Shown: in pieces, positions 45,611-54,489 of the stretch
Layout of the letters: the number at the start of each line of letters is the position of its first letter
Position numbering within the stretch: the first letter of the stretch is position 1
Origin: an uncultured Allomuricauda sp.
GTDB taxonomy: Bacteria > Bacteroidota > Bacteroidia > Flavobacteriales > Flavobacteriaceae
Assembly (NCBI RefSeq): GCF_947499585.1
Contig: NZ_CANMOO010000001.1
Location: 1 to 64,000, forward strand
DNA: 64,000 nucleotides
Reading direction: 5' to 3'
Program-made: the position numbers and the translations under genes
Notes under the pieces: model-generated
Databases searched by the model: none
What the model was told of the DNA's origin: nothing
What the model saw: the letters and a program-made list of their open reading frames with translations, nothing else

Positions 45611-46435
45611 ATGCGATTGTTTAAAACCATATTTGATTTTTATCTGGATGCTAGTGTTCATGTGGCTTTAGCTGTGATTTCCTTGGTTGTTGTTACCACA
45701 CTCTTGTTAAACGTTCCTATTGATTTTTCTTTAATTGGATTTGTTTTTTGTAGTACGATGGTGTGTTACAATTTTGTAAAATATGGAGTAGAGGCAGAGA
45801 AGTATTTAATTGTATCCAATATTTATCATAAAAACATACAAGTTTTTAGTTTTTTTGGCTTTGCCCTAGCTATTTATTTTTTGATGAATCTTAGTAGAGA
45901 AATTTGGTTTGCGGTGATTGGATTGGGTTTGATATCAACCTTATACGCTATCCCATTTTTGCCCAATGCAAAAAACTTGAGAAGCCTAGGAGGATTTAAG
46001 ATTTATATAGTAGCAATTGTTTGGGTGGGGTTTACGGCGCTATTGCCTGTTTTGGAATCAGAAACTCCCATTACTTGGGATTTGTGGGTTTTGTTCAGTC
46101 AAAGATTCGTTTTTGTGCTAATACTTATTCTTCCTTTTGAAATAAGAGATTTGCAGTGGGACGATAAACGTTTAAAAACACTACCACAACTGATTGGAAT
46201 TCAAAAAACCCGCATGACGGGCTTTGTTTTAATCGCTGTTTTTTTTCTTCTTACTTTTCTCAAAGACGATTTGCTTCTAAGTGAGCTTACAGCACGCTTC
46301 TTTGTTTCTATTGCCTTGACAGTAGTTTTTCTTTTAAAGAGTAAAATGCAGGATAAATACTTCGCTTCGTTTTGGGTTGAAGGAATACCTATATTTTGGG
46401 CAAGCTTGTTTTTACTCGTAAATGAGTTCTATTGA
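45611..46435 (+). CDS. UbiA-like integral membrane protein
   Basis: This 274-aa protein has eight to nine hydrophobic segments. A short motif near residues 177-195 (EIRDLQWDDKRLKTLPQLIG) resembles the second aspartate-rich motif of UbiA-type prenyltransferases (DXXXDXXXGXXTLP). The first aspartate motif is not evident. It is therefore a distant or degenerate member, possibly not catalytic. It is a single gene, divergent from gcvP. Its stop overlaps the end of the convergent ZAS-motif gene by 7 bases. Confidence 0.65.
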   Translation: MRLFKTIFDFYLDASVHVALAVISLVVVTTLLLNVPIDFSLIGFVFCSTMVCYNFVKYGVEAEKYLIVSNIYHKNIQVFSFFGFALAIYFLMNLSREIWFAVIGLGLISTLYAIPFLPNAKNLRSLGGFKIYIVAIVWVGFTALLPVLESETPITWDLWVLFSQRFVFVLILILPFEIRDLQWDDKRLKTLPQLIGIQKTRMTGFVLIAVFFLLTFLKDDLLLSELTARFFVSIALTVVFLLKSKMQDKYFASFWVEGIPIFWASLFLLVNEFY

Positions 46436-46662
46436 AGATGTTTTTTTAAATCCTTACGCATCTCATCTTTGTCACTTTCAGAAAGCACGTTAAGACCTGC
46501 GCGGTCACAAAGAGAAGTTAACATCGTGTTTTCCTTTGTAAATTTTGCACAAGCTTTACACATAATTATATGTAATCGAAGCTTAAGAATTTCCCAACCC
46601 CCCGCTTCTTTATATTGTGATTTGTTGCATATATTCGATGCCTCCTCGCATGAAATCTTCAT
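46429..46662 (-). CDS. Small zinc-binding (ZAS-motif) anti-sigma-like protein
   Basis: This 77-aa protein has the ZAS motif H-X3-C-X2-C (HIIMCKAC) preceded by ISCEEASNICNK, as in zinc-containing anti-sigma factors. It has no membrane helix, so it would act in the cytoplasm, for example as a redox- or metal-sensitive brake on its sigma factor. The ATG at 46662 follows the sigma stop by two bases. An alternative ATG at 46689 would overlap the sigma gene. Confidence 0.78.
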   Translation of the reverse strand: MKISCEEASNICNKSQYKEAGGWEILKLRLHIIMCKACAKFTKENTMLTSLCDRAGLNVLSESDKDEMRKDLKKHLQ

Positions 46663-46664
46663 AT

Positions 46665-47219
46665 CTAATACCAATTTTGATTTAGGCAACCCATAAGGGC
46701 AGTTCGCGCTCTATGGATCATTACCCACAAGTTTGACGGATTAATTCCTAATTCATTACAAATATCTTCTGTACTCATTCCTTGAATGGTCTTCATGTTA
46801 AAAACCAAGGACTGTTTTTTAGGCAATTTTGAAATACATTCTTGAATGGCTAATCCCAATTCTTCGTTTTCCAACGTGTTGTCACCATCTTTACTAAAAG
46901 GATCAGCGACTTGTTCTTCTAACCAATCCCCTTCAGAATCTGCATTGGCATTGTAGTTAATACGAACCTCTGCTTTTCCTTTTTTAGAGTTTATCTTTCT
47001 GTAATGATCAATAACCTTTCTTTTTAGGATAGCAATTAACCAAGTGCGTTCTGCCGCATCGCCTTTATAATTTTTAGCAGAGTTAAGGCCTGCAAAAAAA
47101 GTTTCTTGTACCAAATCTTTTGCGATTTCTGCATCACTTACGCGTGCTACTGCATAATTGAACAAGTAATCTGCATATTGGTCAACCCAAGTTTCGGGTT
47201 TAAGTTCGTAAGCTGCCAT
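46665..47219 (-). CDS. ECF-type RNA polymerase sigma factor
   Basis: This 184-aa protein carries region 2 (YLFNYAVARVSDAEIAKDLVQETFFAGL) and region 4 (QSLVFNMKTIQGMSTEDICNELGINPSNLWVMIHRARTAL) of sigma-70. It lacks regions 1 and 3, as in ECF sigma factors. An acidic linker (about 90-120) separates the two. The ATG at 47219 (MAAYELKPETW) is chosen. The TTG at 47240 overlaps the -7 box. The next gene encodes its probable anti-sigma factor. Confidence 0.9.
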   Translation of the reverse strand: MAAYELKPETWVDQYADYLFNYAVARVSDAEIAKDLVQETFFAGLNSAKNYKGDAAERTWLIAILKRKVIDHYRKINSKKGKAEVRINYNANADSEGDWLEEQVADPFSKDGDNTLENEELGLAIQECISKLPKKQSLVFNMKTIQGMSTEDICNELGINPSNLWVMIHRARTALMGCLNQNWY

Positions 47220-47237
47220 ATTTTTTTCAAGAAGTAC

Positions 47238-47245
47238 CAAATGTA
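47238..47245 (-). promoter_or_regulatory. -7 box (TACATTTG) of the ECF sigma gene
   Basis: TACATTTG on the minus strand matches the consensus and gives a leader of about 13 bases to the ATG at 47219. No TTG lies at the usual distance, so the -33 part is unsupported. Confidence 0.5.
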
Positions 47246-47498
47246 ATAGATTTTAGTTAATGATTCCATGCTTTGTCCATAACAAACGACCTTAAAAAGT
47301 ATCACAAGAAGTTCACAATAAGACACTTTGGGCATTTGTTAACAAAATTTGATGTGGAGACTTTAATATGTTAAACAAACCAACTGCAAAGATGTATTTG
47401 GGAATTCCAATTAATCAATTCTTTCATGAGATTGAATACATATATTATGTAAATTTATGATTATCAGCATTTAATGCTATTCTAATAGCTTTAACTAA

Positions 47499-47858
47499 AT
47501 GAAGAGAATTGCACTTTTAATGGCTTTTTTAATATTATTCAACAGTTGTTATAGTTATAAGAAACTAAACCTTGGAGTCGATGATTATGATGTTGGTCAA
47601 AATTATGAGGTCAGATTGGGTGAAAGAAAAATGGAAAAAGTAAAAGTGGTTGAAGTTACAGATTCCACAATTGTGGTACTTCAGAACAAAAACAGGGTGG
47701 TAATACAAAAATCGATGATTACTGAAAGTAGACTAAGAATGCTTTCTCCTGGTAAAACCATTATAGGCTCTGTTGTTGGCGTTCTCGCAACCCTTTCTAT
47801 ATTTGGTATTCTTTTTCTAAGTGGAGGAAGTAGTTCAGATGGTTTTGTGACATTTTGA
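47499..47858 (+). CDS. Small lipoprotein with C-terminal membrane segment
   Basis: This 119-aa protein has a lipobox at residues 14-17 (FNSC) after a signal sequence. A beta-rich middle follows (EVRLGERKMEKVKVVEVTDSTIVVLQNKNRVVIQKSMI), and then one hydrophobic helix near 88-105 (IIGSVVGVLATLSIFGILFL). I do not recognise a function. It resembles small cell-envelope proteins of unknown role in flavobacteria. The gene has a weak TAGCTTTA box upstream and its stop lies two bases from that of the convergent M3 peptidase gene. Confidence 0.75.
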   Translation: MKRIALLMAFLILFNSCYSYKKLNLGVDDYDVGQNYEVRLGERKMEKVKVVEVTDSTIVVLQNKNRVVIQKSMITESRLRMLSPGKTIIGSVVGVLATLSIFGILFLSGGSSSDGFVTF

Positions 47859-47860
47859 TG

Positions 47861-49897
47861 TTAACCACCTGTTTTGGCTAACCCTGATCTTTCTAATAAC
47901 GGCTCAATCTTAGGCGCTGCACCCCTAAAACGTTTGTAAAGTGTCATGGGATTTTCTGTACCGCCTTTGGATAGCACATGTTCCTTAAACTTAGTTGCAA
48001 TTTCTTTATTGAAGATTCCATTTTCCTTAAAATAGGCAAAAGCATCCGCATCCAAGACCTCTGCCCATTTATAACTATAATATCCGGATGAATACCCTCC
48101 TTGAAAAATATGGGAGAATGCTACACTCATGCATGTTTCAGGAGTTTCTGGAAAAAGATTGGTGCCTTCAAAGGCTTTGGATTCATAATTTTTCACATCT
48201 TCAATTTTTGATGGGTCTGTTCCATGCCACGCCATATCCAAAAAACCAAAACTTAGTTGCCTAAGTGTTGCCATGCCTTCTTGGAAAGTTGCAGATTCTT
48301 TAATTTTCTGCACCAATTCCATAGGAATCAATTCTCCAGTTTCATAATGGAAGGCAAAAAGCTCTAAAGCTTCTTTTTCATAACACCAATTTTCCAGCAC
48401 CTGACTAGGTAGCTCTACAAAATCCCAATAGACGGATGTACCAGAAATACTTGGGTATGTAGTGTTTGCCAACATACCGTGCAATGCATGACCAAACTCA
48501 TGGAACAGCGTAGTTACCTCATTAAATGTCAAGAGTGAAGGTTTTGTGCTCGTTGGTTTTGTAAAGTTGCAAACATTGGAAATATGAGGTCTGCTATTTT
48601 CGCCTTGTATGGTGTATTGCGGTTTATAGGAAGTCATCCAAGCGCCACCCCGTTTTCCCGGTCTAGGATGAAAATCAGCATAGAAAAGTGATACCAACTT
48701 TTGTGAGTTGTCATACACCTCAAAGGTTTTTACATCTTCATGGTATTTTTCTATATCAAAAACTTCTTTAAAGTTGAGCCCAAATAGTTTTTCCGATACT
48801 TTAAAAACACCATTAATTACATTTTCTAGTTTAAAGTAGGGTTTTAGTTTTTCATCATCCAAATTGAACAATTTTTGCTTCAACTTTTCTGAATAGTAGG
48901 AACTGTCCCATTTCTCTAGTTGAGCAATGTTATCCAACTCTTTTGCAAACGCCTGCAATTCTGCAAATTCCCTTTCGGCAGCGGGTTTTGCCTTTTCTAG
49001 AAGCTCGGTTAAAAAGTTCAGGACTTTTTCTGGTGTTTCCGCCATTCGCTCTTCTAAAACAAAGTGTGCATGTGTTTCGTATCCTAACAAATTGGCCCTC
49101 TCATGTCGAAGCGACACAATTTTCAGAACATTTTCTTGGTTATCCAGTTCATCTTTATGAAATCCTTTACTACCAAATGCAAGGGACAGTTCTTTTCGAA
49201 GTTCCCTGTTTTCCGCATATTTCATGAATGGAATGTAGCTAGGGTAATCCAATGTAATTAACCAGCCTGCTTTATCCTTGGATTTTGCTAATTGTGCGGC
49301 AGCTTCTTTTGCTCCTTCGGGTAAGCCGTTTAAATCTTCTTCATTAGTGAGCAACAGCTCATATCTATTGGTTTCCGCCAATACGTTTTCCCCAAATTTT
49401 AATTTTAGCTTGGATAATTCAGTATCAATCTCTCTAAGGCGTTTTTTAGCGGTATCCGTCAAGTTGGCACCATTGCGACTAAAGCTTTTGTACCTTTTTT
49501 CTAATAGGGTTTGTTGTTCCGCTGTTAGGTTCAGTGTTTCTCTTTGTTCGTAGACTGATTTTATTCTTTTAAAAAGTGCCTCGTTCAATGTAATGTCATT
49601 GCTGAATTCAGACAACAATGGAGAGACTTCTTGAGCTATTTTTTGAATTTCTTCATTGGTTTCTGCAGAATTAAGATTGAAAAAAATACTGGATACTCTA
49701 TCCAATTGCCTTCCGGAAAAATCCAAAGCTTCTAAAGTATTTTTAAAAGTGGGAAGTTCTGAATTTTCAACTATTGCGTCTATTTCCTCTCGAGCATTAT
49801 CAATTGCTTTTAAAATGGCAGGTTTAAAATGCTCGTTTTTTAATTGTTCAAAAGGAGCTTTATCAAAAGAAATAAGTAAGGGATTGTTTGTAGGCAT
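47861..49897 (-). CDS. dcp: M3-family metallopeptidase (oligopeptidase / peptidyl-dipeptidase)
   Basis: This 678-aa zinc peptidase cleaves short peptides in the cytoplasm; no signal peptide is present. The zinc site is HEFGHALHGM at His466-Glu467-His470, and the third ligand is the glutamate about 27 residues later (SVYWDFVELPSQ). The N-terminal helical part begins NPLLISFDKAPFEQLKNEHFKPA, as in Dcp and oligopeptidase A. Which of the two it is (dipeptidyl carboxypeptidase or endopeptidase) cannot be decided from sequence. Confidence 0.93.
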   Translation of the reverse strand: MPTNNPLLISFDKAPFEQLKNEHFKPAILKAIDNAREEIDAIVENSELPTFKNTLEALDFSGRQLDRVSSIFFNLNSAETNEEIQKIAQEVSPLLSEFSNDITLNEALFKRIKSVYEQRETLNLTAEQQTLLEKRYKSFSRNGANLTDTAKKRLREIDTELSKLKLKFGENVLAETNRYELLLTNEEDLNGLPEGAKEAAAQLAKSKDKAGWLITLDYPSYIPFMKYAENRELRKELSLAFGSKGFHKDELDNQENVLKIVSLRHERANLLGYETHAHFVLEERMAETPEKVLNFLTELLEKAKPAAEREFAELQAFAKELDNIAQLEKWDSSYYSEKLKQKLFNLDDEKLKPYFKLENVINGVFKVSEKLFGLNFKEVFDIEKYHEDVKTFEVYDNSQKLVSLFYADFHPRPGKRGGAWMTSYKPQYTIQGENSRPHISNVCNFTKPTSTKPSLLTFNEVTTLFHEFGHALHGMLANTTYPSISGTSVYWDFVELPSQVLENWCYEKEALELFAFHYETGELIPMELVQKIKESATFQEGMATLRQLSFGFLDMAWHGTDPSKIEDVKNYESKAFEGTNLFPETPETCMSVAFSHIFQGGYSSGYYSYKWAEVLDADAFAYFKENGIFNKEIATKFKEHVLSKGGTENPMTLYKRFRGAAPKIEPLLERSGLAKTGG

Positions 49898-49935
49898 GCG
49901 TGGATTTGTTATTATAATTTGGAATTTTCAATCGA

Positions 49936-49962
49936 TGCTTCTCGACCGGCTCAGTATGACAG
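49936..49962 (-). repeat. Dispersed intergenic repeat, copy C (degenerate)
   Basis: Read on the minus strand, GTCATACTGAGCCGGTCGAGAAGC matches the flavobacterial intergenic repeat family represented by copies A and B, with one gap. It lies between the purE and M3 peptidase genes. Confidence 0.5.
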
Positions 49963-49979
49963 CTCAAAATAGAAAACTT

Positions 49980-50471
49980 CTAGTTCTTATTTCGGACTTG
50001 CTCTGCTCCTTTGATGACTTTCTCTTTAAGACCCTGTTTGTAAAGTTCAATTTTGTCTAAAACGCATTTATCAGAAGAGCCGATGATTTGGGCTGCTAAA
50101 ATTCCAGCATTTTTTGCGCCGTTTAACGCCACTGTTGCTACGGGAACTCCACCGGGCATCTGAAGAATGGATAGAATAGAGTCCCAACCATCTATAGAAT
50201 TACTGCTTTTTACAGGAACTCCTATCACTGGTAAGGGAGATAATGAGGCTACCATTCCAGGAAGATGTGCAGCACCGCCAGCGCCTGCAATTATGACGTT
50301 ATATCCATTTTTATGGGCATTTTTACTAAAATCGAACAGTTTTTCAGGAGTTCGGTGGGCAGATACGATGTCTACATCAACCTCTATATCAAATCCTTTT
50401 AAAATATCAACGGCTTCTTGCATAACGGGAAGGTCACTGGTGCTTCCCATAACTACGGCTACTTTGCTCAT
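49980..50471 (-). CDS. purE: N5-carboxyaminoimidazole ribonucleotide mutase
   Basis: This 163-aa class I PurE shifts the carboxyl group in N5-CAIR to give CAIR in purine synthesis. The signatures are MGSTSDLPVM (residues 8-17), SAHRTPEKL (near 39-47) and GAGGAAHLPGM (near 64-74). It lies 4 bases downstream of purK, which makes its substrate, so the two are cotranscribed and act in succession. Confidence 0.97.
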   Translation of the reverse strand: MSKVAVVMGSTSDLPVMQEAVDILKGFDIEVDVDIVSAHRTPEKLFDFSKNAHKNGYNVIIAGAGGAAHLPGMVASLSPLPVIGVPVKSSNSIDGWDSILSILQMPGGVPVATVALNGAKNAGILAAQIIGSSDKCVLDKIELYKQGLKEKVIKGAEQVRNKN

Positions 50472-50475
50472 AATG

Positions 50476-51630
50476 CTATTTGCTTATAACTTTAATCGTT
50501 TCTTTTACTTGTTGTGCCATTTTTCTTGCTTTGGCCATATCTTCATCTACAATGGTCACGTGACCCATTTTACGAAACGGGCGTGTTTGCTTTTTTCCGT
50601 AGACATGAGGTGTTACACCATCCATTTTTAAAATGGAATCTATGTTTTCATAAATCACGTCTCCAGTATATCCTTCGGCACCTACCAAGTTGACCATTAC
50701 TCCGGCCACTTTACTATCCGTTTTTCCTAAAGGTAAACCAAGTATTGCTCTTATGTGCTGCTCAAATTGATTGGTATAACTGGCCTCAATACTATAGTGC
50801 CCACTGTTATGGGGTCTTGGCGCGACTTCATTGACCAAAATTTCATCGTCTTGTGTTTGGAATAACTCTACTGCAAGCAATCCAATATGTTCTATGCTTG
50901 TTGAAACTTTTAAAGCTACCTCTACTGCCTTTTTTGCGATTGATTCTTCAATACGTGCTGGACAAATAACATATTCTACTTGATTGGCTTCAGGATGAAA
51001 TTCCATTTCAACAACAGGATACGTTTTTACCTCCCCTTTGGTATTTCTTGCAACAACAACGGCCAGTTCATTTTTAAAATCGACCATTTTTTCAGCAATG
51101 CATTCCACATTGGGCAATCCACTTAGGCCTTTTAATGCGCGTACCACTTTAACTCCTTGTCCATCATATCCAAACTGAGCACTTTTCCAAACAAAAGGAA
51201 ATTCCAGCCCACCATTGGCAATACTATCCTCAATTTCGGAAGTATAGGCAAATCGTGTAAACGGAGAAGTGGGAATATCGTTATCGGTATAAAATAGCTT
51301 CTGTGTTGCCTTATTCTGGATAATACGCAGCGCATTAGTAGGGGGGTATACTTTTACACCTTCGCTTTCCAGTTTTTCCAAAGCATCTACATTTACGTTT
51401 TCAATTTCAATGGTCAAGACATCAACATCTTTTCCAAAAGCATATACATCATCAAAATCTAGAAGACTGCCTTGTACAAAATGATTACAGGCAATTTTGC
51501 ACGGAGCCTCTGCGGAAGCGTCCATTACCTTGGTATAGATATCCCATTTTCGGGTCTCATAAAGTAACATTTTGCCCAATTGGCCACCACCTAAAATACC
51601 GAGTTTAAAATTGGAAGAGAAAAAATGCAT
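50476..51630 (-). CDS. purK: N5-carboxyaminoimidazole ribonucleotide synthase
   Basis: This 384-aa ATP-grasp enzyme makes N5-CAIR from AIR, ATP and bicarbonate. It begins with LGILGGGQLGKML and has the ATP-grasp segments FPFVWKSAQFGYDGQGVKVV and ILVNEVAPRPHNSGHYSIEA. It is the first gene of purK-purE. A -7 box (51654-51661) lies about 25 bases upstream. It is divergent from hpt-adk, another purine gene. Confidence 0.96.
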   Translation of the reverse strand: MHFFSSNFKLGILGGGQLGKMLLYETRKWDIYTKVMDASAEAPCKIACNHFVQGSLLDFDDVYAFGKDVDVLTIEIENVNVDALEKLESEGVKVYPPTNALRIIQNKATQKLFYTDNDIPTSPFTRFAYTSEIEDSIANGGLEFPFVWKSAQFGYDGQGVKVVRALKGLSGLPNVECIAEKMVDFKNELAVVVARNTKGEVKTYPVVEMEFHPEANQVEYVICPARIEESIAKKAVEVALKVSTSIEHIGLLAVELFQTQDDEILVNEVAPRPHNSGHYSIEASYTNQFEQHIRAILGLPLGKTDSKVAGVMVNLVGAEGYTGDVIYENIDSILKMDGVTPHVYGKKQTRPFRKMGHVTIVDEDMAKARKMAQQVKETIKVISK

Positions 51631-51653
51631 TAATCTGTTAATTGGAATGAAAG

Positions 51654-51661
51654 CAAAAATA
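51654..51661 (-). promoter_or_regulatory. -7 box (TATTTTTG) of purK-purE
   Basis: On the minus strand TATTTTTG matches the consensus, about 24 bases from the purK ATG. No matching TTG is seen upstream. Confidence 0.5.
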
Positions 51662-51715
51662 CATGAATTCCTCGAAGGGATAAAAGCTCAGAGGGTAAAG
51701 CGCACCTAAAAATGT

Positions 51716-51723
51716 TATCTTTG
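51716..51723 (+). promoter_or_regulatory. -7 box (TATCTTTG) of the hpt-adk gene
   Basis: TATCTTTG followed by CC matches the consensus. Transcription should start near 51730, about 19 bases before the TTG start of the fusion gene and 11 before a three-codon ATG leader ORF at 51741-51752. Confidence 0.6.
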
Positions 51724-51748
51724 CCAACCTATTAAAATTGATGACGAC

Positions 51749-52858
51749 TTGATCAAGCTCCATGACAAAGTTTTTAAGCCCTTTTTAGGGGAGGAACAAA
51801 TTTTAGCTGCTATAGAAAAAATGGCAACTGAAATAGCTAAAGACTATAAGAATGAGACTCCTATTTTTGTGGGGGTACTCAACGGGGCGTTCATGTTTGT
51901 GTCCGATTTTTTAAAGGCATACCAACATCCATGTCAAGTTTCATTTGTACGGTTGAGTTCCTATCACGGGTTAACATCTACAGGTATTGTGGAAACTCTA
52001 TTGGATGTTCCGGAAGATATAGATGGAAGAAGTGTAATTATTTTAGAAGATGTTATTGATACGGGCAGAACATTAAAGCAATTAGTGCATTTGTTCTCTC
52101 AAACCAATGTGAAAGAGTTTAAAATAGCTTCGTTGTTTTATAAATCTGATGTGTATTCAGGTGAATATTCAATTGACTATGTGGGAATGGAGATTCCTGA
52201 TAATTTTATTGTAGGATACGGCCTGGATTATAAGGAATTGGGGCGAAACTTAAGAGAAGTATATCAACTAAACCAGAATAATATGATCAACCTTGTGCTT
52301 TTTGGAAAGCCGGGAGCGGGAAAAGGGACCCAGGCTGGGTTTTTAAAGGAAAATTACAATTTAAAGCACATTTCTACAGGAGATGTTTTTAGATATAATA
52401 TTAAAAACGGAACGGAACTTGGCAAATTGGCCAAATCTTATATAGATAGAGGTGATTTGGTTCCTGATGAGGTAACTATAAGTATGTTGAAGGATGAAGT
52501 GGAGAAAAATCCAGATGCTGCAGGGTTCATTTTTGATGGATTTCCAAGAACAACTGCACAAGCAGAGGCATTGGATAATTTTTTAGAATCTAAAGACATG
52601 CAGATAGACGCTACCATTGCATTGGAAGCTGATGATAATGTTTTAGTAGCTCGTTTATTGGAACGTGGTAAGGCAAGTGGCCGTTCAGATGATCAGGATG
52701 AAGACAAAATCCGAAACCGATTTGATGAATACAATCAGAAAACTGCTCCTTTAAGAGCTTATTATGAGAAACAAGGAAAGTTTCATTCTGTGAACGGAAT
52801 AGGGGAAATAAGTGAAATTACGGAGCGTCTATGTACCGTTGTAAACGACCTTTCATAA
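51749..52858 (+). CDS. hpt-adk: Hypoxanthine phosphoribosyltransferase-adenylate kinase fusion
   Basis: This 369-aa protein joins two purine-salvage enzymes. Residues 1-178 are hypoxanthine (guanine) phosphoribosyltransferase with the PRPP motif VIILEDVIDTGRT. Residues 179-369 are adenylate kinase with P-loop GKPGAGKGTQ and GFPRTTAQAEAL, and a short lid (RLLERGKASGRSDD) without zinc cysteines. Each half has full length. The internal ATG at 52283 starts the kinase domain and might also serve as a separate start. No ATG precedes the HPRT part, so TTG at 51749 (IKLHDKVFKPFL) is taken because it fits the family N-terminus. Confidence 0.93.
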   Translation: MIKLHDKVFKPFLGEEQILAAIEKMATEIAKDYKNETPIFVGVLNGAFMFVSDFLKAYQHPCQVSFVRLSSYHGLTSTGIVETLLDVPEDIDGRSVIILEDVIDTGRTLKQLVHLFSQTNVKEFKIASLFYKSDVYSGEYSIDYVGMEIPDNFIVGYGLDYKELGRNLREVYQLNQNNMINLVLFGKPGAGKGTQAGFLKENYNLKHISTGDVFRYNIKNGTELGKLAKSYIDRGDLVPDEVTISMLKDEVEKNPDAAGFIFDGFPRTTAQAEALDNFLESKDMQIDATIALEADDNVLVARLLERGKASGRSDDQDEDKIRNRFDEYNQKTAPLRAYYEKQGKFHSVNGIGEISEITERLCTVVNDLS

Positions 52859-52884
52859 CGTAGTTTAAATCTATAAAAATCTAG

Positions 52885-53403
52885 ATGAGTTTTGACTTAC
52901 AGCCAATTCTAGAAAACGATTTGGTAAAACTTAGGCCTTTGTCATCAAAAGATTTTGATTCACTTTACAAAGTTGCTTCAGATTCTTTAATTTGGGAACA
53001 ACACCCAGACAATAAGAGATATACATTATCTGGATTCACCAAATTTTTCAATGAATCAATAGCTTCTAAAGGAGCGCTTGTAATTATCGAAAAGGAATCA
53101 GGTAATGTGATTGGCAGTTCACGATTTAATTTAGTTCCCAAGTATAATGAGGCAGTTGAAATAGGATGGACATTTTTGTCAAGAGCATATTGGGGTGGGA
53201 GATACAATTCGGTATGCAAACAACTAATGATGAATTATGCATTTCAGTTTGTAAATGAAATTGTATTTTTTGTTGGCAAAAACAACATTCGTTCTCAAAA
53301 AGCAGTGGAGAAATTAACCTCACTGGATAAGAACAGATTGACCATTGAGCAAAGTTCTGAAAACTCAGAAAACGATTTAGTTTATAGGATTGCAAAGGCA
53401 TAA
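52885..53403 (+). CDS. GNAT-family N-acetyltransferase (RimJ/RimL-like)
   Basis: This 172-aa protein opens [33 protein letters not shown], typical of RimJ/RimL-type acetyltransferases. [29 protein letters not shown] holds the acetyl-CoA-binding region (near residues 92-120), though the usual RXXGXG loop is altered to [22 protein letters not shown] follows. The acceptor is unknown. It lies between hpt-adk and obgE, with 26- and 23-base gaps, so all three may be one transcript. Confidence 0.88.
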   Translation: MSFDLQPILENDLVKLRPLSSKDFDSLYKVASDSLIWEQHPDNKRYTLSGFTKFFNESIASKGALVIIEKESGNVIGSSRFNLVPKYNEAVEIGWTFLSRAYWGGRYNSVCKQLMMNYAFQFVNEIVFFVGKNNIRSQKAVEKLTSLDKNRLTIEQSSENSENDLVYRIAKA

Positions 53404-53426
53404 TATTAATTGCGAAAACGCACATC

Positions 53427-54428
53427 ATGACAGAAGGTAATTTTGTTGATTATGTAAAGGTTTATGTAGCTTCTGGAAAAGGGGGTAAGGGTTCTGTGCA
53501 CCTGCATCGGGAGAAATATATTACCAAAGGTGGGCCGGATGGCGGAGATGGTGGTCGTGGTGGTCATGTAATTATTAGAGGTAATAGTAACCTTTGGACA
53601 CTCATTACCTTTAAGTTCAAAAAACATTTTAAAGCAAGCCATGGAGAACATGGCAGCAAAAACCGCAGCACGGGTGCCGATGGTCAAGATGTATATATGG
53701 ATGTACCATTAGGTACTTTGGTTAGAGATACCGAAAGCAATGAAATTCTTTTTGAGATTACTGAGAATGGAGAGGAAAAAATAGTGGCAGAAGGAGGAAT
53801 GGGAGGTCGTGGCAACTGGCATTTTAAGAGCCCTACCAATCAAACTCCAAGATATGCCCAGCCAGGAATTCCTGGTCAAGAATCCCAAATAACGCTAGAA
53901 TTGAAAGTTTTGGCAGATGTAGGTCTTGTAGGTTTTCCCAATGCTGGTAAATCTACCCTTCTTTCTGTAATGACTTCTGCAAAGCCAAAAATTGCAGATT
54001 ATGAATTCACAACGCTAAAACCTAATTTGGGCATAGTTGAATATCGAGATTTTAGGAGTTTTGTAATGGCTGATATTCCTGGTATTATTGAAGGAGCAGC
54101 GGAAGGAAAAGGCCTGGGGCATTACTTTTTAAGACATATTGAGCGCAACTCAACCTTACTCTTTTTAATACCGGCGGACAGCAATGATATTTCAAAAGAA
54201 TATGAAATTCTGTTGGATGAACTAAGACGTTACAATCCTGAATTGTTGGATAAGGAAAGACTAATCGCAATTTCTAAATGTGATATGTTGGATGAAGAAC
54301 TCATGGCAGAAATGAAGGTTGAATTGGACAAGGACTTCAAGAATATACCTTATCGATTTATTTCATCAGTTGCGCAACAAGGTATCCAAGAACTTAAGGA
54401 TGACCTCTGGAAGTTATTGAACGAATAA
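53427..54428 (+). CDS. obgE: Obg/CgtA GTPase
   Basis: This 333-aa essential GTPase is involved in late 50S ribosome assembly and stress control. The glycine-rich Obg fold covers residues 1-160 ([27 protein letters not shown]). The G domain follows with G1 [10 protein letters not shown]3 DIPGII, G4 SKCD and G5 SSVAQQG. No C-terminal OCT extension is present, which is normal for Bacteroidota. It lies third in the hpt-adk-GNAT-obgE run. Confidence 0.97.
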   Translation: MTEGNFVDYVKVYVASGKGGKGSVHLHREKYITKGGPDGGDGGRGGHVIIRGNSNLWTLITFKFKKHFKASHGEHGSKNRSTGADGQDVYMDVPLGTLVRDTESNEILFEITENGEEKIVAEGGMGGRGNWHFKSPTNQTPRYAQPGIPGQESQITLELKVLADVGLVGFPNAGKSTLLSVMTSAKPKIADYEFTTLKPNLGIVEYRDFRSFVMADIPGIIEGAAEGKGLGHYFLRHIERNSTLLFLIPADSNDISKEYEILLDELRRYNPELLDKERLIAISKCDMLDEELMAEMKVELDKDFKNIPYRFISSVAQQGIQELKDDLWKLLNE

Positions 54429-54489
54429 CATCATTTATTCTCCTTCCGAAACCAAATATTGATTAATTTTAAAGGTATTCCAATATCAA

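Noticed and set aside
49278..49553. 91-codon plus-strand frame inside the M3 peptidase gene
   Set aside because: It is the complement of the peptidase helical N-terminal part, with a serine-rich composition typical of shadows.
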